A stretch of 64,000 bases of DNA from Gorsachius magnificus (taxonomy: Eukaryota; Chordata; Aves; Pelecaniformes; Ardeidae), in assembly GCA_034008185.1 (NCBI GenBank), contig CM067084.1, positions 47,133,099 through 47,197,098 of the forward strand, written 5' to 3'. Positions 1-14,300 of the stretch are shown here, in pieces. Both the position numbers and the translations under genes were made by a program. The number at the start of each line of letters is the position of its first letter. The first letter of the stretch is position 1. Under the pieces are notes generated by a model. The model did not search any database, was not told where the DNA came from, and was given only the letters and a program-made list of their open reading frames with translations.

Positions 1-3000
1 ACTCGAAGTCATAGCCTGAATATGGCTACATTTGGGTCCCTTTGCTTCTTCTTTGGGATGAAAGGAACAGGCGTTAAGGACTGTCATAAGTTGACTTGAT
101 GCTGGGGGGTGGAGAAGGTTGCACAGGAGGTGAAAGTACAGGGAGGGCACTAGAGCAAGCAGAGCTACTTTCAGAGATGATTTACAGGTGTTTGCTTACT
201 GGGACACTCAAGTAAAGAGAATTTGTCAGTGTGTCGCATCTCAGCCCGCATGAGCTCACATCGCTGAGGTGCCGTACTGGGGACACAGGGAAAGGCACAT
301 CTCTTGCTGGCTATGCTGGCTAAGAGACTTCTGATCGTGACTTCTCAGGAGTATCATGCAAGGCTAGAAAAACTTAAATATTTAAGGTTAGGAAAATCTT
401 CACTGATTTGCAGAAAGCCAGGTAAGTCAGATGGAGGGTACCCTTTCCAAAAGTTAAAGAGCCCTAGCACACATTGACAGATTCACTCTCTTCACCCAGT
501 GGTCCTTGGTAGTGGCTCCCAGGTCTCCATATTCTTTGTGTTTTTCAGGGGACCCCATCTACTATGATTAATTGTTTGTAAGAATTAATTATTTGCAATA
601 ATAAACGGAAAATGTAGTCAACTAATTTACTTTTCTGTAAAAACATATTTACACCATTTTGAACCTCTACATTTTTATAAAAGTTGTGGGAGTGTGTGAC
701 CGAGCTTGCTTACCATTCTTCCCCTGTTGCCCCAAATGTATATGACTTAATCCTCCTCTTTCTGCATGGAGATACTTTAGTGTTTATCTCTCCACCAGGA
801 AAGTAATCTGCAGCCTGGATGAACAGCCTGTAGATTACTTGACAAGAAGTCCATACCACCCCACAGTAAAACTTCTACACATCTGTAGAGAGCACTTTCA
901 AGGATTTACATTGAGTAACAGAGACAGGTCCCAGCTGCTACCTAACCATATCGTCAAAAAAACGTATTCCATGAATAACCTGAAGTCATCTCCAGGAAGC
1001 GGGAGCCCTTGCCCTCTGCCCTGGGGGTGTGCAGCTACAGTCTTCTGCATGATGTCCTGGGTGCTACCAGCAGCAAAACATGGGCTTTCAGCTACGCTGG
1101 ATGTTGAAAGGCTATGCCAGATGCTAGAGGTGATGCAGTAGTCCTCTGTGGGCTTTGCTTGTATTTCAGGACTGAACTGGAACTTCAGAGCCAATTTATC
1201 CTCTGACACTTGAGTCTGGGAAAAGATTGGCTCCAAAGCCAGGCAAGAAGTTAAGGATGCGTTCAGAAATACGTTGGAAATGCCTAGTATTTTGGTTCGG
1301 GTGGATGATTGCTCATAGCCAATGACTAATATGATGATTTTGCCTCTTTTTTCCTCTGACATCAGATTATAATTTTCTCAGATAACGTTCCTCAAAATTA
1401 CTCACGAGATAATTTTAACTGGAAGCATTAACCTCTTGGGGATCTGGGATATTTTAGTTGCTCAGCTATCTTTGCTATTTCTAGATTGTCAAGTGATGTG
1501 TATGGCATAAAAGACTACAGAGGCAGCAACAATTAGGAATAATTTTGGCCACTAAATATTGGTCTTCAAGTGTGCAGTTTGTTGGCAGTAACACTGAAAA
1601 TTAAGGCTGCTTAGATACTAAGAGCTTCCTTTTTCTTTTTCTTTTTTTTTTTTTAGCCTCTGTGATGAACAGAACTTAAAATTGGATTTTTTGATGTTAA
1701 GCCTATGTAATGTTGAGATACCTTTCTGCACAGTTTTGTATGATGCTAAACCTTTACTTAAAAACCTGAGCTACTGGAGGAAGAATAAGGGCCGTGATAT
1801 ATAGGCTCCTCTTTATCTATCTGACATGGAGACCTGGACCTCTGCCAGGTTTAAATTGCATTTCTAAACATTGATTTAACAGTTGGACACTTCATGTCAT
1901 AACAGAAAGTTTTGAAAGCTTTCCAGACTCACTCCGCGGTCTCGTAAATGTTGTGTTCAAAAGGCAAAAAGTTGGGTTTAGAGTCTTTTTTTTCCCCTTT
2001 CTCTCATTTCAGCGTTTAGAAAAGATGTCACTGCACTTCAGCTGACACAGCTGCATAGGCTGCCAGCAAACGAAGGAGTTAGAGGGTCTGGGATGACATC
2101 ACCCACCGGGCTGAGCGTGAGGAGTGCTATCAAGCTGACTTTGGCGGTACTGCCAGGATGCTCTCGTGCTCCTCTGGGGCTTCTCCATCCGCTGGAGCAG
2201 CAACACTTCAGACAGGCAACCTGGGCGTGAGGCTGCGCATTTCATCCCACGTACGGTGTTAGCTGCTGTGTTTTACTTAGCAATCAAACATATTGGATAC
2301 ACAGGACACATGACTTGTTCCCCAGGAATGCCTTGAAGAGCAGAAACTGCCTAATAAATGCTGTGAAGAAAGGAGAAATACGTCCCTACAAGCCAAGTGC
2401 TTATATTTTGGCAGAAGTGGCAGTTGGGACCCCCGGCACAAGGGTATTTTGGCTCCTCTGCTTCCAGAGGCAGGAGAGCCCAGATGAATTCTGCCCATGA
2501 GTTGTCTTTGCTGTGTTTATGTTGGGCTCACAGATAAAGCTGTGATGGATGAGCATTCGCATCCAACAGCCCTCCTGCTCTGCGTCCCTGTCTGCTGGGG
2601 TCTGGATTTTCTGCCTTTAAGCACTGACTATGCATGAGAGAGGAACACAGGGAAGAACACGAAGCGGCAGATTTTGGGTTCAGACTTTGCAAAGCTTGGA
2701 ACTGGCTCTGAGGAGGAAATGGCAGTGGTGTAAGTTAACCCTGGGAATGAGCTCGCTGTCATTCGCAACGCGTTTCTGCTACGTTTGATCAGTCTTGTCC
2801 GTCTTCACTGCTGGCTTGAGAGAAAATAGCACCTTCCAGGACAAAGTGTGATGAATTTGGCTGAACATTGCTGCTCCTGTTAACAGTTTCCCAAACTTTT
2901 CCTGTTCGGATCTTTATCAGATTTGCAAGATTCATTACTAAGTAGCAGTATATCCTCAGGCTGGAAAGTTAATCACTAATAGCAGACCATACTCAGTGGT

Positions 3001-5149
3001 GGACCTTCACCCACCCTGGCTATTAAACACTTATTTTTTCTTTCATTTTTTTTGGCATTGCTCCCCAGTCAAATGCCTTTTAAAGAATTAAATCTTTAAA
3101 ATAATACATCTAGAAATAAGGATTACATCCTTACTATGGAGCTAGAAAACACTTCAAAAAATCGTATAGGGAAAATTTAATAAATACAACTGCATTTGGG
3201 GTGACTTCTGTTCACTCCAGTTACACCTGGAGTCCTACTGCAGCCCAGCTACCCTGTGTTTTAATTCAATAGTTTTACATTTCACCTCGCTTCTTGCCCT
3301 GTGCCTGACCCCATATGGCCAATGTGCCATTTGAGACCATGAACACCCTTAAAATAAGCATGCGCTTAGGAGGCACTGATGACTTTGCCAGAGGTTGTCT
3401 GTCACAGATAAATAATTAATGACAGACAGATGTACACGTCACAGTCCACAGCTAAAATGACAGATCCACACAAAAAATTTCCCCTCTGTGTCACAAGAGA
3501 GCCAAAGCATACACTTGGCAGCATAAGCACTGGGAAACGGGAGGCTCTATCACTCCTTGCAATTTTCCACTGGAAACGGTAGATAGGTAAGTGTGAGGGG
3601 TATACATACGTATACAGGGATACACATACACCTCATATATCTTCTCCCTGGGAGACACTGCTCAAAGGGCAACATGAAGGAGTAAAGTCCAAAGGCAATA
3701 ATGGAAAGCGATACTGTTTATTTGGATTTCAGTAGCTCTCTGTAGACTGTTACATCTATTCAGTTCATAATTATGCCTATTCCGTGCAGTTACATTAGTA
3801 GTTAAAAACGAATAGTCTGCAGAAACAGGTCTTTTTGTAAACCTTCAGAAGAATTTCTACATTTTCATGTAACTTCTATATCCTACTTAGTTCACTCGGG
3901 TGATTGCCAATAAGAAGCAGCTTTTTTTTGAGGGCTGATCCAAACCATTATATGTAGTCTGCAATTCCAGTCCCTTGGACTGCCTTTGAGTCCATAAGGC
4001 AATAGTGTCACCCTCCAATCTCTTCACTCTTCAATACTGTAGAAACACTCTGGATGGCTTTTCAATGTTTTTTTTTCATCTTGGTTCACTCTTGCTTCCT
4101 TTGCTTTGCCTTTCCTGAGAACTGTGGCCTTCTTTTTTTTATGGGACGCCATCAGCCACATTGCGTGGGAAGACCATGACTAGGCACATGTGCGTTGGGA
4201 TGCAGAAGACAAGCTGGCCAGGAGCCCGTGGTGTGAGCCAGCTGCCACTGCCCTACCCACTGACACTGGCTGCATTCAGTACAACTCTTCTAACATGTCA
4301 TCCTCTAGCCTGCAGTTACACATGTGAGGACACTCATATACTGCCTAGGTAGCAGAGTTAAAAGGTCAAAAAGTTGAGAAGCTGGGTACCTTGCAAGGGA
4401 TTTGGTCTGGCTGCACAGCTGGAACATTTATTTCCATGTGGGTGCCTAAATGGACAGCCTAAGGGTGTACTCCTATTTGTTAAAAAAGGACTCTTTATAT
4501 TATACATCCCTAGTGATATCAATGGTCCAATATCCAACAAATGAGGAACAGAAAGGCCAAGTCCCTCCAAATCGGGCTCAGACTCAGAGCAACTGGGACC
4601 TCAGCTGAGTTAATGATGAAGGAGGACAAGAGTGCTCACTCCAGCTCACCAAAGGATGCTTTGCTTTCAGCTGGATTGCACTGTCCCCACAGAGTAGATC
4701 ATCTTCAGCTCTCAGCTACTAATTTCCAGGTTAAAACCAAACAAGCATTGGGGGAGGATGGTTACTGTTTAACTTTGATCAGTGACATGGTGTACAATTG
4801 AACTATTCATGGAGCAACCGTGAATAGTTGGAGCATTCAGCATAGCAAAAGCTACAGGTGGGCAAAAGGACCGAGCAGTTAGCGGAGGATGAGATACTCT
4901 GTAAGCCAGCACCCTCCCGAAGGTAATGTTTGGTGGAAAGCTACCTCCAGCCTTCAGCCTTTTCCTTTCTAAGCATATGCAAATTGTCATGGCCTAAAAA
5001 AAGATAGTTCATTTCTATGAGTGGCTAGGAAAGCACTCGTAAGTCTTGTCCGTATTTCAGAAATGTATTAAAGAGACACCCTACAGCGCATGGAGTGCTT
5101 AGATGTAAAGATGCACCATTAAGATGGTAGCAATTTTTGACATACTAAC
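1..5149 (-). other. ENPP6: ENPP6 intron 2 (incomplete, runs off left edge)
   Basis: This stretch lies immediately 3' (minus-strand sense) of the exon 2 splice donor, so it is the start of the next ENPP6 intron. I looked on the minus strand for the expected next exon, which should begin with the conserved Cys-Glu-Val and Gly-Val-Arg-Pro-Thr-Tyr-Cys block, and did not find it. The remaining exons are therefore probably beyond the left edge. No repeat, RNA gene or other coding signal is recognisable. The open frames here are short and lack family similarity. Placement as intron is inferred from the flanking exon. Confidence 0.75.
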
Positions 5150-5329
5150 CTGGCCAGTAGTACATGGAAACATTCTTTTTTTCTTTCGTCATTGTGACCC
5201 ACAAAGGCTCCGATCCATCCCACCAGAGAGGCAGCAGGCTATCTTTGTTCACTCCAATATCAAAAGATACATTTTTCTTTTCGTCCCACATGTAGTTTCC
5301 AATCATCTGATGGACCTCGCAGTGGCGAC
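5150..5329 (-). CDS. ENPP6: ENPP6 exon 2 (partial CDS)
   Basis: This is the second coding exon of ectonucleotide pyrophosphatase/phosphodiesterase 6, a GPI-anchored, choline-specific glycerophosphodiesterase that releases phosphocholine from glycerophosphocholine and lysophosphatidylcholine at the cell surface. The 180-bp exon encodes 59 full residues from [15 protein letters not shown] to MYYWP, plus split Gly codons at both ends (phase 1 to phase 1). Visible family features are the GRHCEVHQ block, the Asn of GNYMW (codon 5295-5297, equivalent to human Asn92, which contacts the phosphate), and the WWDGSEPLW segment. The acceptor is ctcaaAG at 5330-5331 and the donor is GTTAGT at 5149-5144. 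In protein it continues exactly from the exon 1 end (...LMT-G). There is no frameshift or stop inside the exon boundaries. Identification rests on recognised family sequence; confidence is high. Confidence 0.95.
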
Positions 5330-8300
5330 CTTTGAGGGTGGAGAAAAAAACCAGCACAATCAGATCGGTGTTCTCCAGCAGAAGGATGCCACCAGCACCA
5401 CCACTGCTACCACTGGATCATCCAGCAAGTCAGCTGAAAAGCCCTGATTTGAACTCAGGGGCCTCCTACCTTGCAACCGCTCATATGATCTTCTTGACTC
5501 TGTTACCTTTTATTGAGTTCCTCTAGGTAGCTCTCTACATCCCCCAGTTCAGCCACCTAAAAGTTAGTTGCTGAAGCTTGTCAGCCACCTGTGTTCCCTT
5601 CACAGTTGATGGAGAAGAAGAGGCACCTCTAGAAAGCAATGAATGCTGTCTTAAGATAGGAATCTAAGGTATCCGGGAGGAGTCACCCTCTGGAGGTGCA
5701 TATTGCTCCCTATTAATTGTAGAGAAAGATCACATCATTCGCTTAGCTTCAGACAGCCAACTTTTAGACAGCCGAGGCCAGAAGAAACAAATCCCACACC
5801 CCATGGCCTGCTCAACATGCCATACCCAGTCCCCACACACAAACCACGGGAGCGGCAGCCCGCGCAGGTGCCACATGTTTGGCTGATGCCTGGCTCCTTC
5901 TCCACACGCAGCATCTGCCAAGTCCGAGGCCATTTAAGGTACCCACCTTAAGACCCAGAGAGGTGCGGGAAGCAGTCTGTGAATGAGAAGGGATAAGAGT
6001 ACGATCTGGAAACATAAAATAAAGCTTGGGAAAGTCACATTTCCTCTTTATTCATAGGGCACATTGTTTTTCTGCAAACAAGCAAAAACTAGGCTAAAAC
6101 CTTTATATATTACTTTTATTTTCTGTTATTGTTAGCTTTTTTTTTTAAAATCAACACGCTTTCATCAGACATTTTCAGCCCTCTTACTGCATCTTGGGGG
6201 CCCTTGGGCAACTTTATATTAAAAGAAACTAATATATAATAGCCAAGAGATGTCTTCCACTTCTCAACATTGTCAGAAGAGAAGACAAAGTATTTTAAGA
6301 GTTAATCTGCAGGTGAATTAACAAAAGTGGGAAAAAGAAATGTTGAAGATTGCATTGTACTGGGAGTTTACGATTTCTGTATCTTAAAAAGCAATGACTG
6401 ATGCACGTGTGAGACACTGTCATCATTACCTGGTGAGTCACGATATTACAAGGATCCAGATAACAGGCTTTTTTGTGAGACTGAGCGTGGTGATCAGAAC
6501 TGAAATAACCTTGGTACGCCTGTTTTGAAAAAGCGCCATTTTGAGCAGAGGACTCTGTATACTTTGGGTACATGTGACCTTGAAATGGATTTTGAAGTCT
6601 CCTTCCCTACTGCGAAGTATTTCAATCATGCAAAACATTTCCTCCCCCCCAGCACAGAAAAGCAGTCCCAATTTGTGACAGTGACTATTCACCATATTAA
6701 ACCAAACAGGTTTACTATAGGAAAACTGGTGGATTGGATGGGCAGTAACCTGTCCTCCTGAGGCTGCCAAGTGCTTTCTTCTCTGTAAGTCCAAAAAGAG
6801 CTAGAAGGAAGCCTTTGTAGTGCATCAAAACTGCAGCCTTCCTACTTAGAGGACAATCCCATTTCTCATTTCTTCAGCTTCTTGAAGTTCATGCACTCCT
6901 GAGCGTGTATCAACCTGCTAAACTTCAGGCAGGCAACTGATGCCAGCCTGGGAAACCTGCAGGTCGGTGCTGAAGCTGTTAGGTCACATATTTGTATGAT
7001 GTACAGTCTAGTGTTCATACAGAAACAATGAGCTCCAGCTGCTGATGATGTGAGGTCCCTATAGGACTTAAGGTCTGCTGTCAGTTTGCCCACCTCTTTA
7101 AGGAACAGAATGGAGATTGTTCTTCGTAGCGTTGTTGTGAAGTTTAATTAACTGCGTGCATTAATATAGAGGACAGTATTCTTCTGATCACCACAGCAGG
7201 CAAGTTCGTTCTTCCACAGACTCCAACTCTCTTTTTTACATTGAAAAAGAGGCCTGGAAGACTATAAGGCATCAATTTTCATTGCAGACATCCCTGGTTC
7301 ACAGGGCCAGAAGGGAACACCAGATGAGCAGAAAGACCAAAGGACATGACCATTTAATGCTGCCTGGAGCCATTCACATCTGCTTGCCTGATGCCTGTGT
7401 CCCAGGAAGACCCCGGACCTCCTTGGAAGACATCAATACCCAACTAATCAATCTCTTCCTTGGGTTGCTCATCCCAATATCTATCATCATCAGTAAACAA
7501 CTGTTCAGAAAGGATGCCTGGTCTCTAATTTTATTTTTGACCTTTGTTAATCTTCAACCATGGCTATTCTGCGCCTTGCTCTCTAAATTAAAAAGCCCTG
7601 CGATAGCTGGCATTTCTCCCCCTCACAGACACTCATACACAGAATTAAGATAACTTCTCAAATTTCTTTTAAGTCACCGTACAACCCGGGTTCTTTACAT
7701 CCGCTGTTCTAAGTTATTTTCTCCATCCTGAGAAAATGACCTCTGGTGATCTCCTTTTTAATGATTATCAAAATAGCAACATGGTGTTAGACAGTCTGAA
7801 TTTATTATTGGTTTCATACTGCAGCTTTCCTCTGTAATCAAACATTATCTTAAGAGTTACCAAAGTAGAAACAGGGCAAAAAGCAGTTCCAGCATACAGA
7901 TGTCATTAAACTCACGGCAACTGTAGTAGAAAGCACCCCTTCCTCAAGCAACAGAGGAAAACAAAGAGGGTATATTTCCCAGGAATATAACTGCTGTATC
8001 CTTCTGGAAGAGAGCCAGCAAAAGCATTTGCAAGTCTGCGTGCTACAGTTTACTTGGACACTACCCTTCTTACAGCATTGGCTTTGTCTAAAGCACACTC
8101 CCATATCTCCAGGCACTTTTGTCAGCATTCAAATGAATCTATGCAAAACAAAGATTAAATTAAAAAAAAAAAACAAACCAAACCAACAAAACACGTATCC
8201 ACTTGGCCACCCACAACAACAGCACAGTAATGCTGAGCGCTGTGCACTCTACATTGACTGTATGCAATATTTGCAAACCAGAGCATGTGCTCCTGTAGCA

Positions 8301-11300
8301 TTTGCTACAGGAATGCCTTCTTCTTTCTTTGGTGGTCTTTCACTGACCTGCAGCACACAGGATCACCAGTAGGCATGACATAGCACACAGGGACCACCTG
8401 CCACTAAATCTACATGAGAAAATGCTCTCTGAGACACTCGATGATCCTTTTTTTATAAAAGAGGCAGTGTGTGGCAGATACGCAATGCTATACCTGGTGC
8501 ATCGGGCAACAAAAGAGAGATGAACCATCTCTGCACTGAGGAAATCAGATTTATCAGAGAACCCACAGTGTGTATATTAGCCAACGCAGCAAAGGTACCG
8601 TAATCTGTACCCAGGCAGTATCCACCTGATGACAAACATAAGTACATGCATTTAGCTAAACGTACCGTACTATGTAATATTATACACATGCCTTGCCGCT
8701 ATGGTGAGACCTTTCCTCCCGTGTCCCACCATGATGTCCCCATTCCCTGGGAAGTGACAGGAGCCAGGAATGCAGGTGTAAGCACAGGCTGCCGCGGGGC
8801 TATACAGGCTGGGGACAAGTTAAGTTCCTCCATGCAAACAGCTGTGCACACATAGGTAGGTAGGCTTTAACAGCCAAAGTGAGACATGCGGTTCCCTTTC
8901 CCCCCTTCCTGCCCTCCCCACAATATCTTTCCTCCACTGGTCCTTTGCCTGAAGAGTCACCTAAATGCTGGCCCAGACCTTCTCATTTTCCCAGCTCCTC
9001 ACCCCACTTCCAACCCCCCTAGAGACCTGCTGGATGACTTGCCCTGGGAAATGCTCTGCTGATGCTGCCTGCCGTGAGGAGGAAGAGACCAGGACTTTGA
9101 AGTCACAAGCACCATATTCCCACTCCAGAGCGGGTATCATGGTGTTGCTGTCTCCAAGGACTGAGTCCAGCCTGCTGTGAGCAGCTCTGCCTGCTTCCAT
9201 GTATGCCCTGCTCTGCTCTTCCCCTGCTGGGTCGAGTCTGCCCTGCTTTGAAAAGAAAGACCTCAGGGGAAAAAACAAAACCCCTGTGCTAAACTTCAAG
9301 TGGCCTGTAGAAGACCAGGGCTCATGAGAAATCAGGGGGGAATCTCTGGTCTGGGCAAAGCAGCCCTGCCATCTGCAGGCCCCCAAGCAAAAACGGTACC
9401 TGCAAGATGTGCACAGACAATCTATATTCCCAGAAGAGCTTGCTGGCAAAGTCTTTCCATTTTTTTATGACCTCCAACACCAGGCAGATCCAAAGCAGAA
9501 ACACCTTAGCCTATGTCAGGTGAGACTTTGTAATCCAAGTAGGATCACATCAAAAGGCACAGAAAAATCTCTGCTATACACAGCATTTTTTTTTCCTGAA
9601 GGGGATTAATTTAATAAGAGCATGAAACTCTTAATTCAGTGCTTTCATAATGGGGCCGGGGCTGGGGAGTGTACAAAAATTGCTTCCAAATCATCCAGCT
9701 TAGGCTGTTGGTTGATCTCCTGAACGAGTGGCAGCGGTGGGCTGAGGGACCACGCTGGGACCCCTGACCACCCACAGCTGGGTACGGCTCAAGGGCAGCT
9801 CCAAGCACTACAGAGGCCCTGACAAAAACGATGTGCAAAGCTGCTGCCCGCACCATTAGAGAGGGTACGAGCGTCTGGCAGTTTTCTGTTCATCAGCTGT
9901 GACTTCTGCTCTGGGCAAAGAAATACCTTGATACATGAATGTCTGCTTACCACTGCTAACAGCTGGTAAGCGGTGTGCTAGTCGTGAGCTGTGAGGTTGT
10001 AGCCAGTAAGAAGGAAAAAACTCTGTGCTTCAATTTGTAGCACTTGAACTTGTGTTAGAGAAAACTTTCGGTTCTCCACTTTGAAAGTGTTTCCTTTTTT
10101 TTTTTAACTGGGAGAAAGCAAACACAGATTTTTACAACATTTTGTGTATGTGTGAAAGAGAAGAATCTTGGCATAGCAGCCTTCCTGCAGGCGGTGAGTA
10201 AACAAAGCGAGATGAAGAATGAGAAAATGAAAAACCCTCCTGGTTCCCACTCTCCTCTCCAGCCCGTCCTTGCTAGCATAGTATCCCTTCCCTGCCAGTT
10301 AATAGTATCACCACAGACTTTTTTGTGCTCTTTTCTCCCCAACACACAATTTTAGAAATGGATAGCTACTGAATCCAAGAAAAAGAAGAGATTCTTGATT
10401 TAAAAACTCTATGTCACTAACAGAGTCTTTCAAATCCTTGTTGCTGCTGGCATCTGTGGTGGTTAAAAGAGGAGCAAAAAGAAAAAATTCTATTCCCTTG
10501 TCACTCATCATACTCTTTGTGTCCTTTTTTCTCAGCTTGGACAGTGAAGTTGAGATAGTTTCAGTTCATGTGTACCGATAATAAATTTCCCTCTTGTACT
10601 CCTATCCCTCCATTTTTTATGCCTCAGACAATATGCAGGTATTGTGTATGTAGTTCAAAAACTTGCTTAACTGCTAACCAGAAATTGTCAGCATCCTTTC
10701 CTGGACCAGGCTGGAGTCTGGATACTGTTAACCGGGCAGTAGAAAAGAGGCATCCACTAGAGCCATCGCCAGATGGGGCTTCCCCCGGGTACCGAGTGGA
10801 CAGAGAGTGGAGATGCTGGGCTGTAAACCAGGAGACCTCTCACAGCAAATGATGAACACACCAGTATGTGCACGCATCAGCCAGAGCCCAGAGGACTCCA
10901 GGGGTGGGAGCCCAAAGGACATTTGCTCCCAGAAAACGTGGAATAAACGGGGTGGGGTGTACATCAAGATTTGCTGTGCTCAGGGGAAAACAGTAGCAGA
11001 GTGACTATTTATCAGACCACAGCAGCATCCACCACGGCCCCTCAGCAGGCAAGTATGCCGACACGGAGGGTGAGGGGTGGAGAAAGGACGATAGAAGCAG
11101 AGGAGGTGGGTGAAACCTTCGGTCTGGCAGAGCAGACTTCGACCATTGCCCATCCCTGGGACCTCTGCTGTGTTGCCCCTCTCTCTCCTGCCATGCAGGC
11201 GACAAGGCAATGGCACACACAGGGCTGAGCCACGGTGGCTGGGAAAACACCACGCACCTCCCCTGTGTATTAAAGAAGCCCCAAACATGCCGTTGATGAG

Positions 11301-14300
11301 TTACGGCAAGTGTGGGACAGCCCTGCGACGGCCACAGGCCTCACCTTGGGGTTCAGGAGACCTGAAATATCCTCTATTCAACCTCCTCCTCCATGCCGCA
11401 AACTTCATGGGACTTCGCAGCCTCTTAAGGTGAGGTCCTGTCCAAAGAGAGACGTGGAGGCCCCTCACGGGCTCCTCTCCAGGCAGCTCCCCACCCACCC
11501 ACCCACCTCTGCAAGCAGAGGCTCCCTCCGCTTCCCATGGAGGCCAAGAGAAATACGGCTCCTGGACGCGGGGCCGCACAGCTGACTGGGCGTCTGGCGT
11601 GTCCTCGCAGATGACTTGCCAGAAAAGACCTCAGTTGCTGTTAGGATCTTGGAAAATAAATCCTCCCCGAGTTTCCAGCTCAGATGTGATACCGTCCACC
11701 CATGTTTAAAATGGCTGGAGCTGGAAAATGAGGGGCCCCCGCATGCCCTGAGCTGGGGGGGGCTTTAGGGGCGCTGGAGTGCAGGGGGTTCCCCAGCAGC
11801 CTCCCCACGCCTGCAGACTGGCAGGCGAGGGAAACCCAAACTCCTTAGCATGAGCAGCTTTTCTCAAGAGAGATGGCACGAAGGGCTCCGAAGCAATAAC
11901 TCGTGCTTGCAGCAGTTACAGGGAAACCTCAGACTTTCCATTTAGCTTGGCATGAGAGCTCCCTGCAGAGCCAGGCCAAGGCGGGGAAAGGGAAATATTA
12001 CAAGCTCCCCACAGGATAAAAACCAGAGGTGGCTTGTGGTCTTAATTCCTTTCTTTGCAAAACAAACAGCACATGGTGTGATTAAGTGAGCCTTTTGGGA
12101 TACGTGTATTTGGACTCCTTCTTCCCTCCCTTGCCAAGCCCAGGTCAAAGCCCTGCAAAGCTCTCGCAAACACACGTGTCAGCAGCAACAGCTCCTTTTA
12201 GCCAATTTGACATCTTATGCTATGCTTTTTGGGTCAATAACTGCAATATCACACCTGGAGCATGGAGAGTTAGGACACCAGGTAGGATTCAGTCTAGCAG
12301 CTCAGAAAACAACCCAACCACCCAAGAACCAGTCTTTATACCACTGTGGAAGCCAAAACTGAGAAACATAGCATGACTGAAGTTGCTAAGAGAAGACAGC
12401 TTTTCTAAGAGTCAGATTTTAAGCCGGTACGTTCTTGGGCTACCTTACACACTGCCAGATTTTTTTGTAAAAAACCAACTTCTCTGGTTGCACGTCAGTG
12501 AGATCCCTTTGCTCCAGCAGCGACTTGGCTGTTGTTTGGTGCTTCTTCAAGCAAATAGCAGGTCATAACGCTGTGCCCTGGCTCACAGGGAGACTGGAGC
12601 GTCTCCCTGAGCTCTGAATCACTGGACAACTTTACATGAAGAAGCCAAACCATTAGCATTTGTCTTGTTTCTATGCTCTGGTTTTCCTCCTCATGACTGC
12701 TGTAGATGTGGAGGAAGGGAAAAGACCTCTAGGCAGGCCCTGGGCTTTGGGCTGAGGCTTTCTGTGTCACATGGGGAAGCTCCAGCAAGTATCTTCTCAT
12801 AGGTTAACAGCAGCAGCAGATTTAAGTAGGAGGGGGACCCATGGAGAGCTCTGCCATCACCCTGCAGCACTGCATGACCACGGGCAAGCCACCTCCCTCC
12901 CCCTGCCTCCCTTCCAAAATTTCTTGATTTTGTTTACCTAGGTTGGGCCCTATTCCTCCCACTGTTCCTGTGCTTCACCTAGCACCTAGTCTCAGCAAAA
13001 CGGGGTACGCTTCACATTAGCATATGTTAGTTGGTTTTAAGTACATGGCTCTTGGTCACCAGTTATGGTTGCATCCATTTGGTTATAGCTTTGAAAATCT
13101 CTGTAAACTTTCTATTTCTCACAAATACTAAATTCAGTTAGGCTGCCCTCTTGAAATCATCAGAAAAGCAAAATATAATGACTGGAAGATCCTGCAGATA
13201 ATCAGGCAGCTGCACTGCATGCTGTTGCTTGCTAGTTGCCCATTGCAGAGGGAAGCTTCTACTTTCTGGCTGGGCTGGCGGGCGCAGGTTGGCATCTGCA
13301 ATGAGACATGGTGGGGCAGACGTTGCTGACCTCCATAACCTCCACCTGCAGGTCTGGGCAGGAGGAGGAGGTGAGTTCACGTTTGAAGGGACTGACCTGT
13401 CCCAACGGTGATGGTGTCTGAGGAGCAGAGTCCACCATCCTCCTCCAAAGCCACCAAAATGAGGGAGAACTTCCTTCTGTAACACCTAAACCTCTCCGGA
13501 GTCAGGAAGGTTGCGTGGGTGTGGGGTGAAGGGCAGTACACAGAAAGGAGAGGCCGTGCTCACATGAATGGATAGAGGCAAGAGAGAAATACATCCCAAC
13601 AGCAGCACTTTCATGCACACGCTGTCCTAGACCTGGTAGGCGTGTACGCTCCTGAATGGATGTGCGGCCACAAGACCTTCTGAATGAGCAGAGAAAGAAG
13701 GGACGGGAGTGTTTATCTGACAAAGTGGTGGGATATAATGAACAAGCCAGCCAGGGGTGGGAATGTGCAGGCGGGGCCAGAATTTCTTACGCTGATTTAG
13801 CTGAAAAAAGCCAATATACTACAAAACCGCACTGACAAATGCTAAAACACAGCAATCTGGAGGTTAAAACATGAGTTTCTTAACAGCTCATGAAACAGCA
13901 GTGTAGGACAAGACATGAAGAACAGCTTGTCCTTGTAGTCCCCAATTTCCCAGAAGAAACTGTGGAAACATTTAAGTTCCACACCCCCCAGTTGCAAACG
14001 GAAGCAAAACCAGTTACGGTCATGTCATCCCCCTGCAGAGGAGATGCACAACTGGCGAGATGAGAGGTAAGCTTTCACGCACCCGTACAGCGGCGCTGGG
14101 GAGATGGTAACTTGCCAGGCCCTAAGCAGGTCACTATGGCACGATGCTACGTCACCCTGCCATGCTGCATTTTTTCCCAAAGCTGCCGCAGCTTTGCGAA
14201 TTGGATGTGCGCAGACAGAACACAGCTAATGCTACGTCTGCTGCGCACCCCACGCTCCTAACCCCACCATCGCCTAAACCGTGACATCCTTTCTGTGGAC

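Noticed and set aside
1..5149. Search for ENPP6 exon 3
   Set aside because: The conserved block expected after exon 2 could not be found on the minus strand, so no exon is annotated here.
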